DNA of 37,774 nt, from contig JAWODZ010000060.1 of NCBI GenBank assembly GCA_046483025.1, positions 1 to 37,774 on the forward strand. The letters run 5' to 3'. This stretch comes from CAYUAG01 sp046483025 (GTDB taxonomy: Bacteria > Zhuqueibacterota > QNDG01 > CAYUAG01). Numbering within the stretch: position 1 is the stretch's first letter; every line of letters begins with the position of its first letter. Below the pieces are notes generated by a model. That model did not search any database, was not told the origin of the DNA, and saw only the letters and a list, made by a program, of their open reading frames with translations. The position numbers and the translations under genes were made by a program. This document shows positions 8,533 to 15,927 of the stretch, piece by piece.

Positions 8533-9234
8533 ATGAAAAATGAAAAAATGAAAAACAACAATAACGTACTAACTGCTAAAAATATATTTAAAAGCTACCC
8601 GATGGGAAAAAATAAAAGACTTGACGTTTTGAAAGGCATAGATATAAATATCAAGGGTGGCGAGATTTTATCAATTATGGGTCCTTCTGGGGTTGGTAAA
8701 AGTACTTTACTGCATATCGTAGGAGCACTGGATAAACCCGACAACGGAGACGTAGTAATAAACAAACAAAATATTTATTCTATGGAAGATACAAAGATAG
8801 CATATTTTAGAAATCAGGAGATTGGATTTATTTTTCAATTTCATTATCTTTTACCAGAATTTACTGCTCTGGAGAATGTGGCAATGCCTGGATTAATAAG
8901 TGGTAAAGAAAAAAAAGAGGCTTTTAAAAGAGCTGAATATCTTTTAAATGAAGTTAATTTAAAGCAAAGGCTCCATCATAAACCCAATGAATTATCAGGA
9001 GGAGAAAATCAGCGAGTTGCATTTGCCAGATCCTTAATGAATGATCCTGTTTTAATTTTAGCAGATGAACCTTCCGGTAATCTTGACCAGGCAAATAGTG
9101 AATTTTTGCACCAGATAATGTGGGAACTTGTTCGTAAAAAAAATAAAGCATTTGTTATAGTTACTCATGAGAAGGATCTTGCTGCAAAAACAGATAGAAT
9201 TATAGAATTATATGACGGAAAGGTTAAGAAATAA
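8533..9234 (+). CDS. lolD: Lipoprotein-releasing ABC transporter ATPase (LolD)
   Basis: The 233-residue ABC ATPase has Walker A at residues 50-58 (GPSGVGKST), a Q-loop in FIFQFHYLLPEFTALENV, signature LSGGENQRVAFARSL and Walker B LILADEPSGNLD. The FQFHYLLPEFTALENV stretch is typical of LolD. It lies 25 bases after the permease and supplies the energy for lipoprotein release. Two further ATG codons lie at 8548 and nearby. No strong Shine-Dalgarno decides between them, so the first few residues are uncertain. Confidence 0.9.
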   Translation: MKNEKMKNNNNVLTAKNIFKSYPMGKNKRLDVLKGIDINIKGGEILSIMGPSGVGKSTLLHIVGALDKPDNGDVVINKQNIYSMEDTKIAYFRNQEIGFIFQFHYLLPEFTALENVAMPGLISGKEKKEAFKRAEYLLNEVNLKQRLHHKPNELSGGENQRVAFARSLMNDPVLILADEPSGNLDQANSEFLHQIMWELVRKKNKAFVIVTHEKDLAAKTDRIIELYDGKVKK

Positions 9235-9239
9235 TTATA

Positions 9240-9707
9240 ATGTTATGTGATAGATGCCATAAACATGAGTCTATAGTTAGAATTACGCTTATAACTGAGG
9301 ACAAGAGAGTGTCTTTACATTTATGCAGTATATGTTTAAAACAGCTGTCAGTTAATTCATCATTTTCAGATAATATTTCTTCGATTTATGTAGAAATTTT
9401 GATTAGCCTATTGTCTAAACATATTACTGATAAATATAATGATATAAATTTTTTAAGTAATGATGAAATCAATAGCTGGGAACACGAACAAAAAGATTTT
9501 TTTGAATTGGAGTCATATGAAGATCAATATGATAATTTTGCATTAAATATTAATAGCAGTAAAGAAAATAGAAAGTCAAATACAGAAAGCTCTATCATGA
9601 ATTTACAAAAAAGATTAAATAGTGCAGTTAAAGAAGAGAATTATGAATATGCTGCAATATTACGGGATAGAATCAGTGAATTAAAAAAAGCAATTAATAG
9701 ACAATAA
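9240..9707 (+). CDS. McsA-like UVR-motif protein
   Basis: The 155-residue protein has an N-terminal zinc-binding pair of cysteine motifs, CDRC (residues 3-6) and CSIC (about 30-33). A low-complexity acidic middle follows, then a C-terminal UVR coiled-coil (about 118-153, LQKRLNSAVKEENYEYAAILRDRISELKKAI). This layout matches McsA, the activator of the McsB arginine kinase and partner of ClpC, and clpC follows about 300 bases downstream. No mcsB or ctsR is visible. McsA proteins usually have two CxxC pairs at each zinc site; only the two motifs given are clear here. It begins 5 bases after lolD and probably shares its transcript. Confidence 0.75.
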   Translation: MLCDRCHKHESIVRITLITEDKRVSLHLCSICLKQLSVNSSFSDNISSIYVEILISLLSKHITDKYNDINFLSNDEINSWEHEQKDFFELESYEDQYDNFALNINSSKENRKSNTESSIMNLQKRLNSAVKEENYEYAAILRDRISELKKAINRQ

Positions 9708-10005
9708 GGATAAGAGCATCTTAAATGGATTTTTTAAATGAAAAAAAATAGTATTTTTCTATAAAAGTGGCTCGAAATTTGCAAAATTTTGATATCAGTA
9801 ATGGTAAACTTATTTTGATGAACGAATGGTAGAAAAGTGAATAAAAATGTGTTACGTTTAATAATTTCTATATGTGTTTTGGATTAAACATTGTGATTAT
9901 TTTGATTTTTATTTGATAAATGTTACATTAATTATGATAGAGAATTTAGGTGTTTAGAATGCATGAATAATAATTTGTAATTAAAATTTCAAGGAACTAT
10001 CATTT
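9708..10005 (+). promoter_or_regulatory. AT-rich gap upstream of clpC with candidate promoter
   Basis: This 298-base stretch has no convincing gene. An A/T-rich inverted repeat (AAAAATA/TATTTTT, around 9748-9762) followed by TTTTTCTA could act as a weak terminator for the McsA-like gene. A candidate promoter has TTGATT about 16 bases upstream of TACATT (near 9926-9931), resembling the prfB and retropepsin promoters. An AAGGAA Shine-Dalgarno precedes the clpC ATG. I see no CIRCE element and no clear CtsR-type heptad repeat. Confidence 0.35.
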
Positions 10006-12498
10006 ATGATCAGAAATAATTTTTCTCAAAAAGTTCAGGTTGTAATACAGCTCTCCAGGGAAGAAGCTTTACGTTTAGGTCATGATTATATTTGTACTGA
10101 ACATCTTCTGCTTGGTATTGTCAGAGAGGGAAGTGGTATTGCTATAGAGATATTACAGAATTTAAATGTTAATCTTGAGGATTTGAAAAGATCTGTAGAA
10201 GATGCAGTTAGATCTACCGGCGGGACCATTACCATGGGGAATATACCATTTACTAAAAGAGCAGAGCGAATATTGCGTGTTGCATCCTCAGAGGCTGAAA
10301 AGTTTAAATTTAATGTTATTGGCACTGAACATCTATTACTTGCCTTGTTAAAAGACGCAGAAGGTATTGCAGCCAGTGTTTTAAATAATTATGATATTTA
10401 TTATGATATTGTAAAAAAAGAATTGGAGAATATTTTGAAAGGTTCAACACATACTTCAATGAAGGAGCATACAAAAAAATCTAAAACTCCTGCATTAGAT
10501 CATTTTGGGAGAAATCTAACCGAATTAGCAATAAAAAATAAGTTAGATCCTGTCATCGGACGAGACAGGGAAATACATAGAGTTTCGTTAATTCTCTCCC
10601 GACGCAAGAAAAATAATCCTGTGTTAATTGGGGAACCAGGAGTTGGAAAAACCGCGATTGCTGAAGGTTTGGCAATGAGAATTATTGAAAAAAAAGTATC
10701 GAGAGTATTACATAATAAAAAAGTTATTACTCTTGATCTGGGTGCATTGGTTGCTGGAACCAAATATCGTGGTCAATTTGAAGAACGTATGAAAGCTATA
10801 ATGAGTGAGTTGATAAAGCAAAAAGATTGTATACTTTTTATTGATGAACTACATACAATAGTTGGTGCTGGTGGTGCATCTGGCTCACTTGATGCTTCCA
10901 ACATGTTCAAACCAGCTTTAGCCAGGGGAGAGATTCAGTGTATTGGTGCTACTACTCTGGATGAATACAGACAGCATATTGAAAAAGATGGTGCTTTGGA
11001 AAGAAGATTTCAGAAAGTTTTAATCGATCCTCCGACTGTTAGTCAAACTCAGAAAATATTAAAAGGTTTACAGGATCGTTATGAAAAGTATCACAGAATC
11101 AGATATACAGACAATGCAATTAATGCAGCTGTCAAACTTTCTGATAGATATATAATAGATAAATTTCTTCCGGATAAAGCTATTGATGTCATGGATGAAT
11201 CTGGTTCTAAAGTGCATCTTGCTAATATTACGGTTCCAAGAGAAATTGTTATGTTAGAGGAGCGATTAAAAGTTATTAATCATGAGAAAAATAATGTTAT
11301 TAAAAATCAGGAGTTTGAGAAAGCTGCTGTGTTACGTGACAGGGAGAAAAGATTATTACAGGATTTATCCGCAGCAAAAGAACGTTGGGAAAAAGATGAA
11401 GAAGAGGTTCTTGCTCATGTAACCGAAGAGGATATTGCTCAGGTGGTTTCTATGATGTCAGGCGTTCCTGTTTCCAAGGTTGCTCAATCAGAGTCAGAAA
11501 AATTGTTAAAAATGGCTGATGTTATTAAGAAATCAGTAATTGGTCAAGATCAGGTTGTTGAATCTCTTGCAAAAGCAATCCGTAGAACTCGGGCCGGTTT
11601 GAAGGATCCGCATAGTCCAATTGGATCATTTATTTTTTTAGGTCCTACAGGGGTTGGAAAAACCTATCTTGCCCAGGTATTGGCCAACTATTTATTTCAG
11701 GATGAAAATGCACTCATCAGAGTTGATATGTCTGAATTCATGGAAAAATTTGCCGTGTCGAGAATGACAGGGGCTCCTCCGGGATATGTGGGATATGAAG
11801 AAGGAGGACAACTCACTGAAAAGGTTAGAAAACACCCTTATTCGGTAATACTTTTTGATGAGATTGAAAAAGCACATCCTGATGTTTTTAATGTATTACT
11901 ACAGATTTTGGATGAAGGTCATCTGACTGATGGTTTGGGAAGAAAAGTTGATTTTAGAAATACAGTTTTAATACTTACTTCAAACCTAGGATCACGATCC
12001 GTATTAGATAAAGGATACGGGTTTGGCAAGAAAGATGGTCAGGTTGAATACAAGACCATGAAATCTTCAATGATGGAGGAAACAAAGAAGTTATTTACTC
12101 CGGAATTTCTGAATAGGATTGATGAGATCATGGTATTTCGTCCCTTATCCAAGGAAGATATTACTAAAATAATAGATATCTCAATGAGCGAACTTTTAAA
12201 AATCAGTGAAGAGAGAAATATTACCATTACACTTACTGATAGTGCAAAGAAATTTATGGTTGATAAAGGATTTAACCCCGCCTACGGGGCAAGACAAATT
12301 AAACGAGTTCTAAGAAAATATGTTGTGGATCCAGTAGCAGAAGATATACTCAGAGGACGTTTTACTGATGGCAGTCAAATACAGGTAAAGAAAAAAGGTG
12401 AGAAACTTGAATTTCATAAAGTAGAGGTGAAACAGCAAAAGAAAGAATCTGAAATTCACCCTGAAGAAATTGATCAGAAAAAATCTCATTTGAATTAG
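10006..12498 (+). CDS. clpC: ATP-dependent Clp protease ATP-binding subunit ClpC
   Basis: The 830-residue Hsp100 unfoldase has two Clp N repeats (residues 5-145, each with TEHLLL). AAA+ domain 1 has Walker A around 208-216 (GEPGVGKTA) and Walker B LFIDELHTIVGAG. A middle domain carries a UVR motif at about 434-452 (QEFEKAAVLRDREKRL). AAA+ domain 2 has Walker A at 546-553 (GPTGVGKT) and Walker B ILFDEIEKAHPDV, followed by the D2-small domain. The short middle region with UVR distinguishes ClpC from ClpB. It delivers proteins to ClpP for degradation. The McsA-like protein just upstream is a likely adaptor. A hydrophilic tail rich in K/E/Q ends the protein. Confidence 0.95.
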   Translation: MIRNNFSQKVQVVIQLSREEALRLGHDYICTEHLLLGIVREGSGIAIEILQNLNVNLEDLKRSVEDAVRSTGGTITMGNIPFTKRAERILRVASSEAEKFKFNVIGTEHLLLALLKDAEGIAASVLNNYDIYYDIVKKELENILKGSTHTSMKEHTKKSKTPALDHFGRNLTELAIKNKLDPVIGRDREIHRVSLILSRRKKNNPVLIGEPGVGKTAIAEGLAMRIIEKKVSRVLHNKKVITLDLGALVAGTKYRGQFEERMKAIMSELIKQKDCILFIDELHTIVGAGGASGSLDASNMFKPALARGEIQCIGATTLDEYRQHIEKDGALERRFQKVLIDPPTVSQTQKILKGLQDRYEKYHRIRYTDNAINAAVKLSDRYIIDKFLPDKAIDVMDESGSKVHLANITVPREIVMLEERLKVINHEKNNVIKNQEFEKAAVLRDREKRLLQDLSAAKERWEKDEEEVLAHVTEEDIAQVVSMMSGVPVSKVAQSESEKLLKMADVIKKSVIGQDQVVESLAKAIRRTRAGLKDPHSPIGSFIFLGPTGVGKTYLAQVLANYLFQDENALIRVDMSEFMEKFAVSRMTGAPPGYVGYEEGGQLTEKVRKHPYSVILFDEIEKAHPDVFNVLLQILDEGHLTDGLGRKVDFRNTVLILTSNLGSRSVLDKGYGFGKKDGQVEYKTMKSSMMEETKKLFTPEFLNRIDEIMVFRPLSKEDITKIIDISMSELLKISEERNITITLTDSAKKFMVDKGFNPAYGARQIKRVLRKYVVDPVAEDILRGRFTDGSQIQVKKKGEKLEFHKVEVKQQKKESEIHPEEIDQKKSHLN

Positions 12499-12506
12499 AG
12501 GTAATC

Positions 12507-13400
12507 ATGAAAAGAAGAGACTTTTTAAAGAATTCAGCTTCAATGGGTGCAGCTTTTTTATTGCTGAAGGATGTATCCGTCATTCCAAAATCAGCCGGGT
12601 ATGATTTAGTGGTGGCTAAAAATGCTGAACCAGAGATATTGGTTAGACAGGCAGTAAAAGAGTTAGGAGGCATGAATAATTTTGTCAATAATGGTGATAT
12701 AGTTGTTGTAAAACCTAATATTTCCTGGGATAGGGTTCCTGAACAAGCTGCTACTACCAATCCTTTGTTAGTATCAGAAGTTGTAAAGATGTGTCTGGAA
12801 GCAGGTGCTAAAGAAGTGAAGATTTTTGATCATACTCTTAATGAGGCAAGACGATGTTATAAAAGAAGTGGGATTGAGAAAGCTGCTTCAGAAGCCGGGG
12901 CTGATGTAAAACATGTCTATTCAAGGAAATTTAAGAAAGTATCCATACCTGAAGGTGAATTAGTAAAATCATGGGAAATATATGAAGATGTTTTAGAAGC
13001 TGATAAGATAATAAACATACCCATTGCAAAACATCATAATCTCTGTCAGGTTTCTTTAAGCATGAAAAATTATATGGGATTCTTAGGAGGAAGAAGGGGG
13101 CAGTTACATAGAGATTTTGATATAAAACTCACTGATATAAATACTTTTATTAAAGCAGATTTGATAATTCTGGATTCATATCGGATGCTGTTGAGAAATG
13201 GGCCCAGTGGTGGGAGTTTAAATGATGTTAAACTTGCTAAAACTGTGGTTTGTGGTACTAACCCTGTAGCTATAGACAGTTATGGAGCTAATCTATTTGG
13301 ATTAGATGTCAATACAATTGGTTTTATTAAAGAGGCGAGCAGACGCGGACTTGGCATTAAAGATTTACAAAAATTAAATATTAAACATATTGAATTATAA
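12507..13400 (+). CDS. DUF362 domain protein with Tat-like leader
   Basis: The 297-residue protein begins MKRRDFLKNSASMGAAFLLL, a twin-arginine-type leader (RRDFLK) that suggests export across the inner membrane, perhaps with a bound cofactor. The rest matches DUF362: NGDIVVVKPNISWDRVPEQ, ATTNPLLVSEVVKMC, VKIFDHTLN, NIPIAKHH..CQVSLSMKNYMGF and the DSYGANLFGLD end. The biochemical role of DUF362 is not established to my knowledge; such proteins are often found with ferredoxin domains. It ends 3 bases before a polyferredoxin gene, so the two are very likely one redox unit. It begins 8 bases after clpC. Confidence 0.85.
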   Translation: MKRRDFLKNSASMGAAFLLLKDVSVIPKSAGYDLVVAKNAEPEILVRQAVKELGGMNNFVNNGDIVVVKPNISWDRVPEQAATTNPLLVSEVVKMCLEAGAKEVKIFDHTLNEARRCYKRSGIEKAASEAGADVKHVYSRKFKKVSIPEGELVKSWEIYEDVLEADKIINIPIAKHHNLCQVSLSMKNYMGFLGGRRGQLHRDFDIKLTDINTFIKADLIILDSYRMLLRNGPSGGSLNDVKLAKTVVCGTNPVAIDSYGANLFGLDVNTIGFIKEASRRGLGIKDLQKLNIKHIEL

Positions 13401-13403
13401 TAA

Positions 13404-14939
13404 ATGAAAACATTAAGAATTGTCTCTCAGATTGTATTTTTATTGTTTTTCTTTTTTCTCTTCTTCCAGGCTACATATCCTCTGACATCGAATATTCCGG
13501 TTGATTTCTTTTTGAGGCTGGATCCACTTTTGTCTATTTCCACAGCTATTGCTGCCCGAAATATTCTAATAATATCTGTTCCTGCTGTTATTGTCATTCT
13601 TTTAACAGTAGTTTTGGGAAGATTCTTTTGCGGCTGGATTTGTCCTCTGGGGATATTAATAGATGTTTTTGATATCTTTACAACAACCTCAGATAAGAAA
13701 AGAAAAAAAAGGATTTGTTTGCCCTGGATTAAATTTTCGCTTCTCAGTATTATATTTATTTCTGCAATCTTATCGATTCAGCTTACTGGTTTTCTTGATC
13801 CCATATCTCTTCTAACCAGAAGTGTAATTGTTTTTCTTTATCCGGTATTTGTTTTATTTCTGGAAGGATTTATGGGATTCTTTTTGGATATGGGATTTCT
13901 GGAAGATTTCATATTTAATCTGTATGATATACTAAAAGGTACTCTGCTTCCCTTGAATGAGCTGATGTTTAGTGGTTTTATACTCATCAGTATTATGTTT
14001 CTCTTCATACTATTTGCTGGAATATTGGACGGAAGATTCTGGTGTAAAAACCTTTGTCCTTTGGGGGGGTTGTTAGCTATTTTTTCTTTGAAACGACTGT
14101 ACAAGAGAAAGGTTTCAGATGACTGCACTTCCTGCGGTTTATGTGAGAAGATTTGCCGAATGAATGCAATCAAGGAAGATTTTGTCAGTACTAATAAAGC
14201 TGAGTGTATCAACTGTATGGATTGTATGGATGTTTGTCCGGTTAATGCAGTTTCATTTGGTTTTTACAAGAGTAGTAATATTTCTGCAAAGAAGATCAAA
14301 AATATCGATTTCAATAAACGTAAATTTTTAAAAACTGCTGGTTTAAGTATTTTTACAATTGGATTTTTGAAGGCAGGATTTACAGACCCTGTATTGAACA
14401 GTAAGGTAATACGGCCACCTGGTTCATTACCTGAAGCCGAATTTCTGGATCGCTGCATACGATGTGGTGAGTGTATCAAAATTTGCTCAACTTCCGGTGC
14501 AGGGCTGAAGCCGGCTGTTTTAGAGGCTGGTTTGGATGGATTATGGTCTCCCATATTAAAACCTGAGTCCGGATATTGTGAATATAATTGTAATTTATGT
14601 GGTAAAGTTTGTCCCACTGGTGCTATTCATGAGTTAGAAGTGGAAAAACGCCAGGAATTGAGAATAGGAACAGCCCATTTCAACAAGACCCGTTGTATAC
14701 CCTGGTATTATGGAGAAAACTGTATGGTGTGTGAAGAACACTGTCCCTTACCAGATAAAGCAATAAAATTTATTACCAGAGAAGTAGTCAGGATTGATGG
14801 CAATAAGAGTGAAGTAAAACTTCCTTATGTTGATGAAATTTTATGTATTGGATGCGGTATTTGTGCTTCTACCTGTCCTCTGGAAGGGGAACGGGGTATT
14901 TATGTAACAAATGCTAATGAAGAGCGGTTTTATCAGTAA
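13404..14939 (+). CDS. NapH-NapG-like fused polyferredoxin
   Basis: The 511-residue protein has two halves. Residues 1-300 resemble NapH: about five transmembrane helices, the CPLG motifs FCGWICPLG (about 73-81) and FWCKNLCPLG (about 211-220), then two 4Fe-4S motifs (CTSCGLCEKIC, CINCMDCMDVCP). At about 303 a twin-arginine-like segment (NKRKFLKTAG) with a hydrophobic stretch starts a NapG-like half with further clusters (CIRCGECIKIC, CNLCGKVCPTGA, CMVCEEHCP, CIGCGICASTCP). The fusion could carry electrons from the membrane to a periplasmic acceptor. No nap reductase is nearby, and the neighbour is the exported DUF362 protein, so the electron acceptor is unknown. Confidence 0.85.
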   Translation: MKTLRIVSQIVFLLFFFFLFFQATYPLTSNIPVDFFLRLDPLLSISTAIAARNILIISVPAVIVILLTVVLGRFFCGWICPLGILIDVFDIFTTTSDKKRKKRICLPWIKFSLLSIIFISAILSIQLTGFLDPISLLTRSVIVFLYPVFVLFLEGFMGFFLDMGFLEDFIFNLYDILKGTLLPLNELMFSGFILISIMFLFILFAGILDGRFWCKNLCPLGGLLAIFSLKRLYKRKVSDDCTSCGLCEKICRMNAIKEDFVSTNKAECINCMDCMDVCPVNAVSFGFYKSSNISAKKIKNIDFNKRKFLKTAGLSIFTIGFLKAGFTDPVLNSKVIRPPGSLPEAEFLDRCIRCGECIKICSTSGAGLKPAVLEAGLDGLWSPILKPESGYCEYNCNLCGKVCPTGAIHELEVEKRQELRIGTAHFNKTRCIPWYYGENCMVCEEHCPLPDKAIKFITREVVRIDGNKSEVKLPYVDEILCIGCGICASTCPLEGERGIYVTNANEERFYQ

Positions 14940-15017
14940 GAAAGATTGATAAAAGATGGATTATTGTATAATAAGATAATTTAAAAAAGTTAATTGTTCC
15001 TAAGTATGGAGGAAAGT

Positions 15018-15602
15018 ATGAAGAAATATGCTTTAGTTGTTTGGATTTTGGTTTTAGTTATATGTATGTCCGTAAATAATGCAGAAGCACAAATCGGGTT
15101 AAGAAAAGGTATTAAAGTAGGTTCCAACTGGGCTAATGTATCCAATGTTAATGTCAGTGATACGGAATCCTTACAAGCTTTGACATTTGGTTTTAGTCTG
15201 GAGTTGAGAATTTTAAATTTAGTTGCAGTTCAAGGTGATTTGCTGTATTCACCCAAAGGGGTGACAGTTGCTGGTGAAGAAACCAAATTAAACTATTTCT
15301 CAGTTCCGGTGGTATTGAAAAAGTTTTTTTTCCCGGTTGGTATACACCCTTATATTTTTGGAGGTCCTGAATTCAGTTTTCTTCTATCAGCAAAAAAGAT
15401 TGAAGAGGATATTAAAGAATATGTTAACTCCGGAGATACAGGGATTGTTATTGGAGGTGGAATAGAATTTTCATTTCTAGGAAAAAGTGCTTATGCAGAG
15501 GGACGTTACTCTTTTGGTTTAAGTGAAGTAATTGAAAGTGGTTTATCAATTGAGGGGGCAAAAAACAAAGTAGCTCAAATCTATTTTGGAATATTATTTT
15601 AA
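15018..15602 (+). CDS. Outer-membrane beta-barrel protein, PorT-like
   Basis: The start is ATG 15018, chosen for the Shine-Dalgarno GGAGGAAAG just upstream; an in-frame TTG at 14994 has no such site. The 194-residue product has a signal peptide (MKKYALVVWILVLVICMSV) with a probable cleavage after AEA. The mature part alternates polar and hydrophobic residues, has GIKVGSNWANV, IHPYIFGGPEFSFLL and GGGIEF, and ends with aromatic YFGILF. This is typical of small porin-like barrels (PorT/OmpA-like beta-barrel family), which supports a diderm envelope. Function beyond that is unknown. It stands alone between the polyferredoxin gene and the leader of the radical SAM gene. Confidence 0.72.
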   Translation: MKKYALVVWILVLVICMSVNNAEAQIGLRKGIKVGSNWANVSNVNVSDTESLQALTFGFSLELRILNLVAVQGDLLYSPKGVTVAGEETKLNYFSVPVVLKKFFFPVGIHPYIFGGPEFSFLLSAKKIEEDIKEYVNSGDTGIVIGGGIEFSFLGKSAYAEGRYSFGLSEVIESGLSIEGAKNKVAQIYFGILF

Positions 15603-15626
15603 TTAAAATATTTTTAATAAAAAAAT

Positions 15627-15655
15627 TTGCATTTTACCTCTTTTTTTCTTATATT
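15627..15655 (+). promoter_or_regulatory. Promoter of the structured leader and kamA-like gene
   Basis: TTGCAT (15627-15632, four of six matches) and TATATT (15650-15655, five of six) are separated by exactly 17 bases. Transcription would start about 15661-15663, exactly at the 5' arm of the long helix described next. It lies in the 325-base gap (15603-15927) between the barrel gene and the radical SAM gene. Confidence 0.55.
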
Positions 15656-15660
15656 TTAAA

Positions 15661-15831
15661 GCAATAGAAACAAATATATTTAGAGTTTCTTTGCCTCTTA
15701 AATACCATTAATATGGTAAAATAATTCAGGATTTATCCTTAAAGAATTAAAGTCAACATAAGTGGTTTGACTTATAGGAAGTCACAGAATAAGACATCAA
15801 CTAATTTTCTTATTCTAATTGTTTCTATTGT
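15661..15831 (+). ncRNA. Candidate structured 5' leader RNA (riboswitch-like)
   Basis: A perfect 12-bp helix joins CAATAGAAACAA (15662-15673) with TTGTTTCTATTG (15819-15830). Inside it lie hairpins: TACCAT/ATGGTA (15703-15708 with 15713-15718), AGGA/TCCT (15728-15731 with 15736-15739), AAGTCAA/TTGACTT (15750-15756 with 15767-15773) and AGAATAAGA/TCTTATTCT (15786-15794 with 15808-15816). Together these form a closed multi-helix junction. A competing 6-bp helix AGAAAC/GTTTCT (15666-15671 with 15685-15690) uses the same 5' arm, as expected of a switch. I do not recognise the lysine, SAM, cobalamin or T-box consensus. Alternatives are a short element with terminal inverted repeats or AT-rich chance, but a 12-bp and a 9-bp perfect pairing in nested order are unlikely by chance. 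Confidence 0.5.
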
Positions 15832-15853
15832 AGTAATATTTCAATACTTATAA

Positions 15854-15890
15854 TTATACAATAGGGCTTTCTACTAAATGATTTGTATAA
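15854..15890 (+). promoter_or_regulatory. Leader hairpin before the kamA-like RBS
   Basis: TTATACAA (15854-15861) pairs perfectly with TTGTATAA (15883-15890) around a 21-base loop. It follows the multi-helix element and precedes the strong Shine-Dalgarno GAGAGGAGG (about 15914-15922) and the ATG at 15928. There is no T-run, so it is not an intrinsic terminator; it could shape access to the ribosome site. CCTCT in the leader (15694-15698) is complementary to AGAGG in the Shine-Dalgarno (15915-15919), a weak hint of translational control. Confidence 0.3.
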
Positions 15891-15927
15891 AGGTATGTTT
15901 TGACGTATGTGAAGAGAGGAGGTTTTA

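Noticed and set aside
14928..14954. 8-bp inverted repeat TTTTATCA/TGATAAAA around the polyferredoxin stop
   Set aside because: It is AT-rich, with no T-run after it, so terminator function is unsupported; probably a chance palindrome.
15661..15831. Reading the 12-bp terminal inverted repeats as a MITE-like element
   Set aside because: No target-site duplication flanks it, no second copy is in the window, and a promoter aligns its start with the predicted transcript end. Leader RNA is preferred, though this is not fully excluded.
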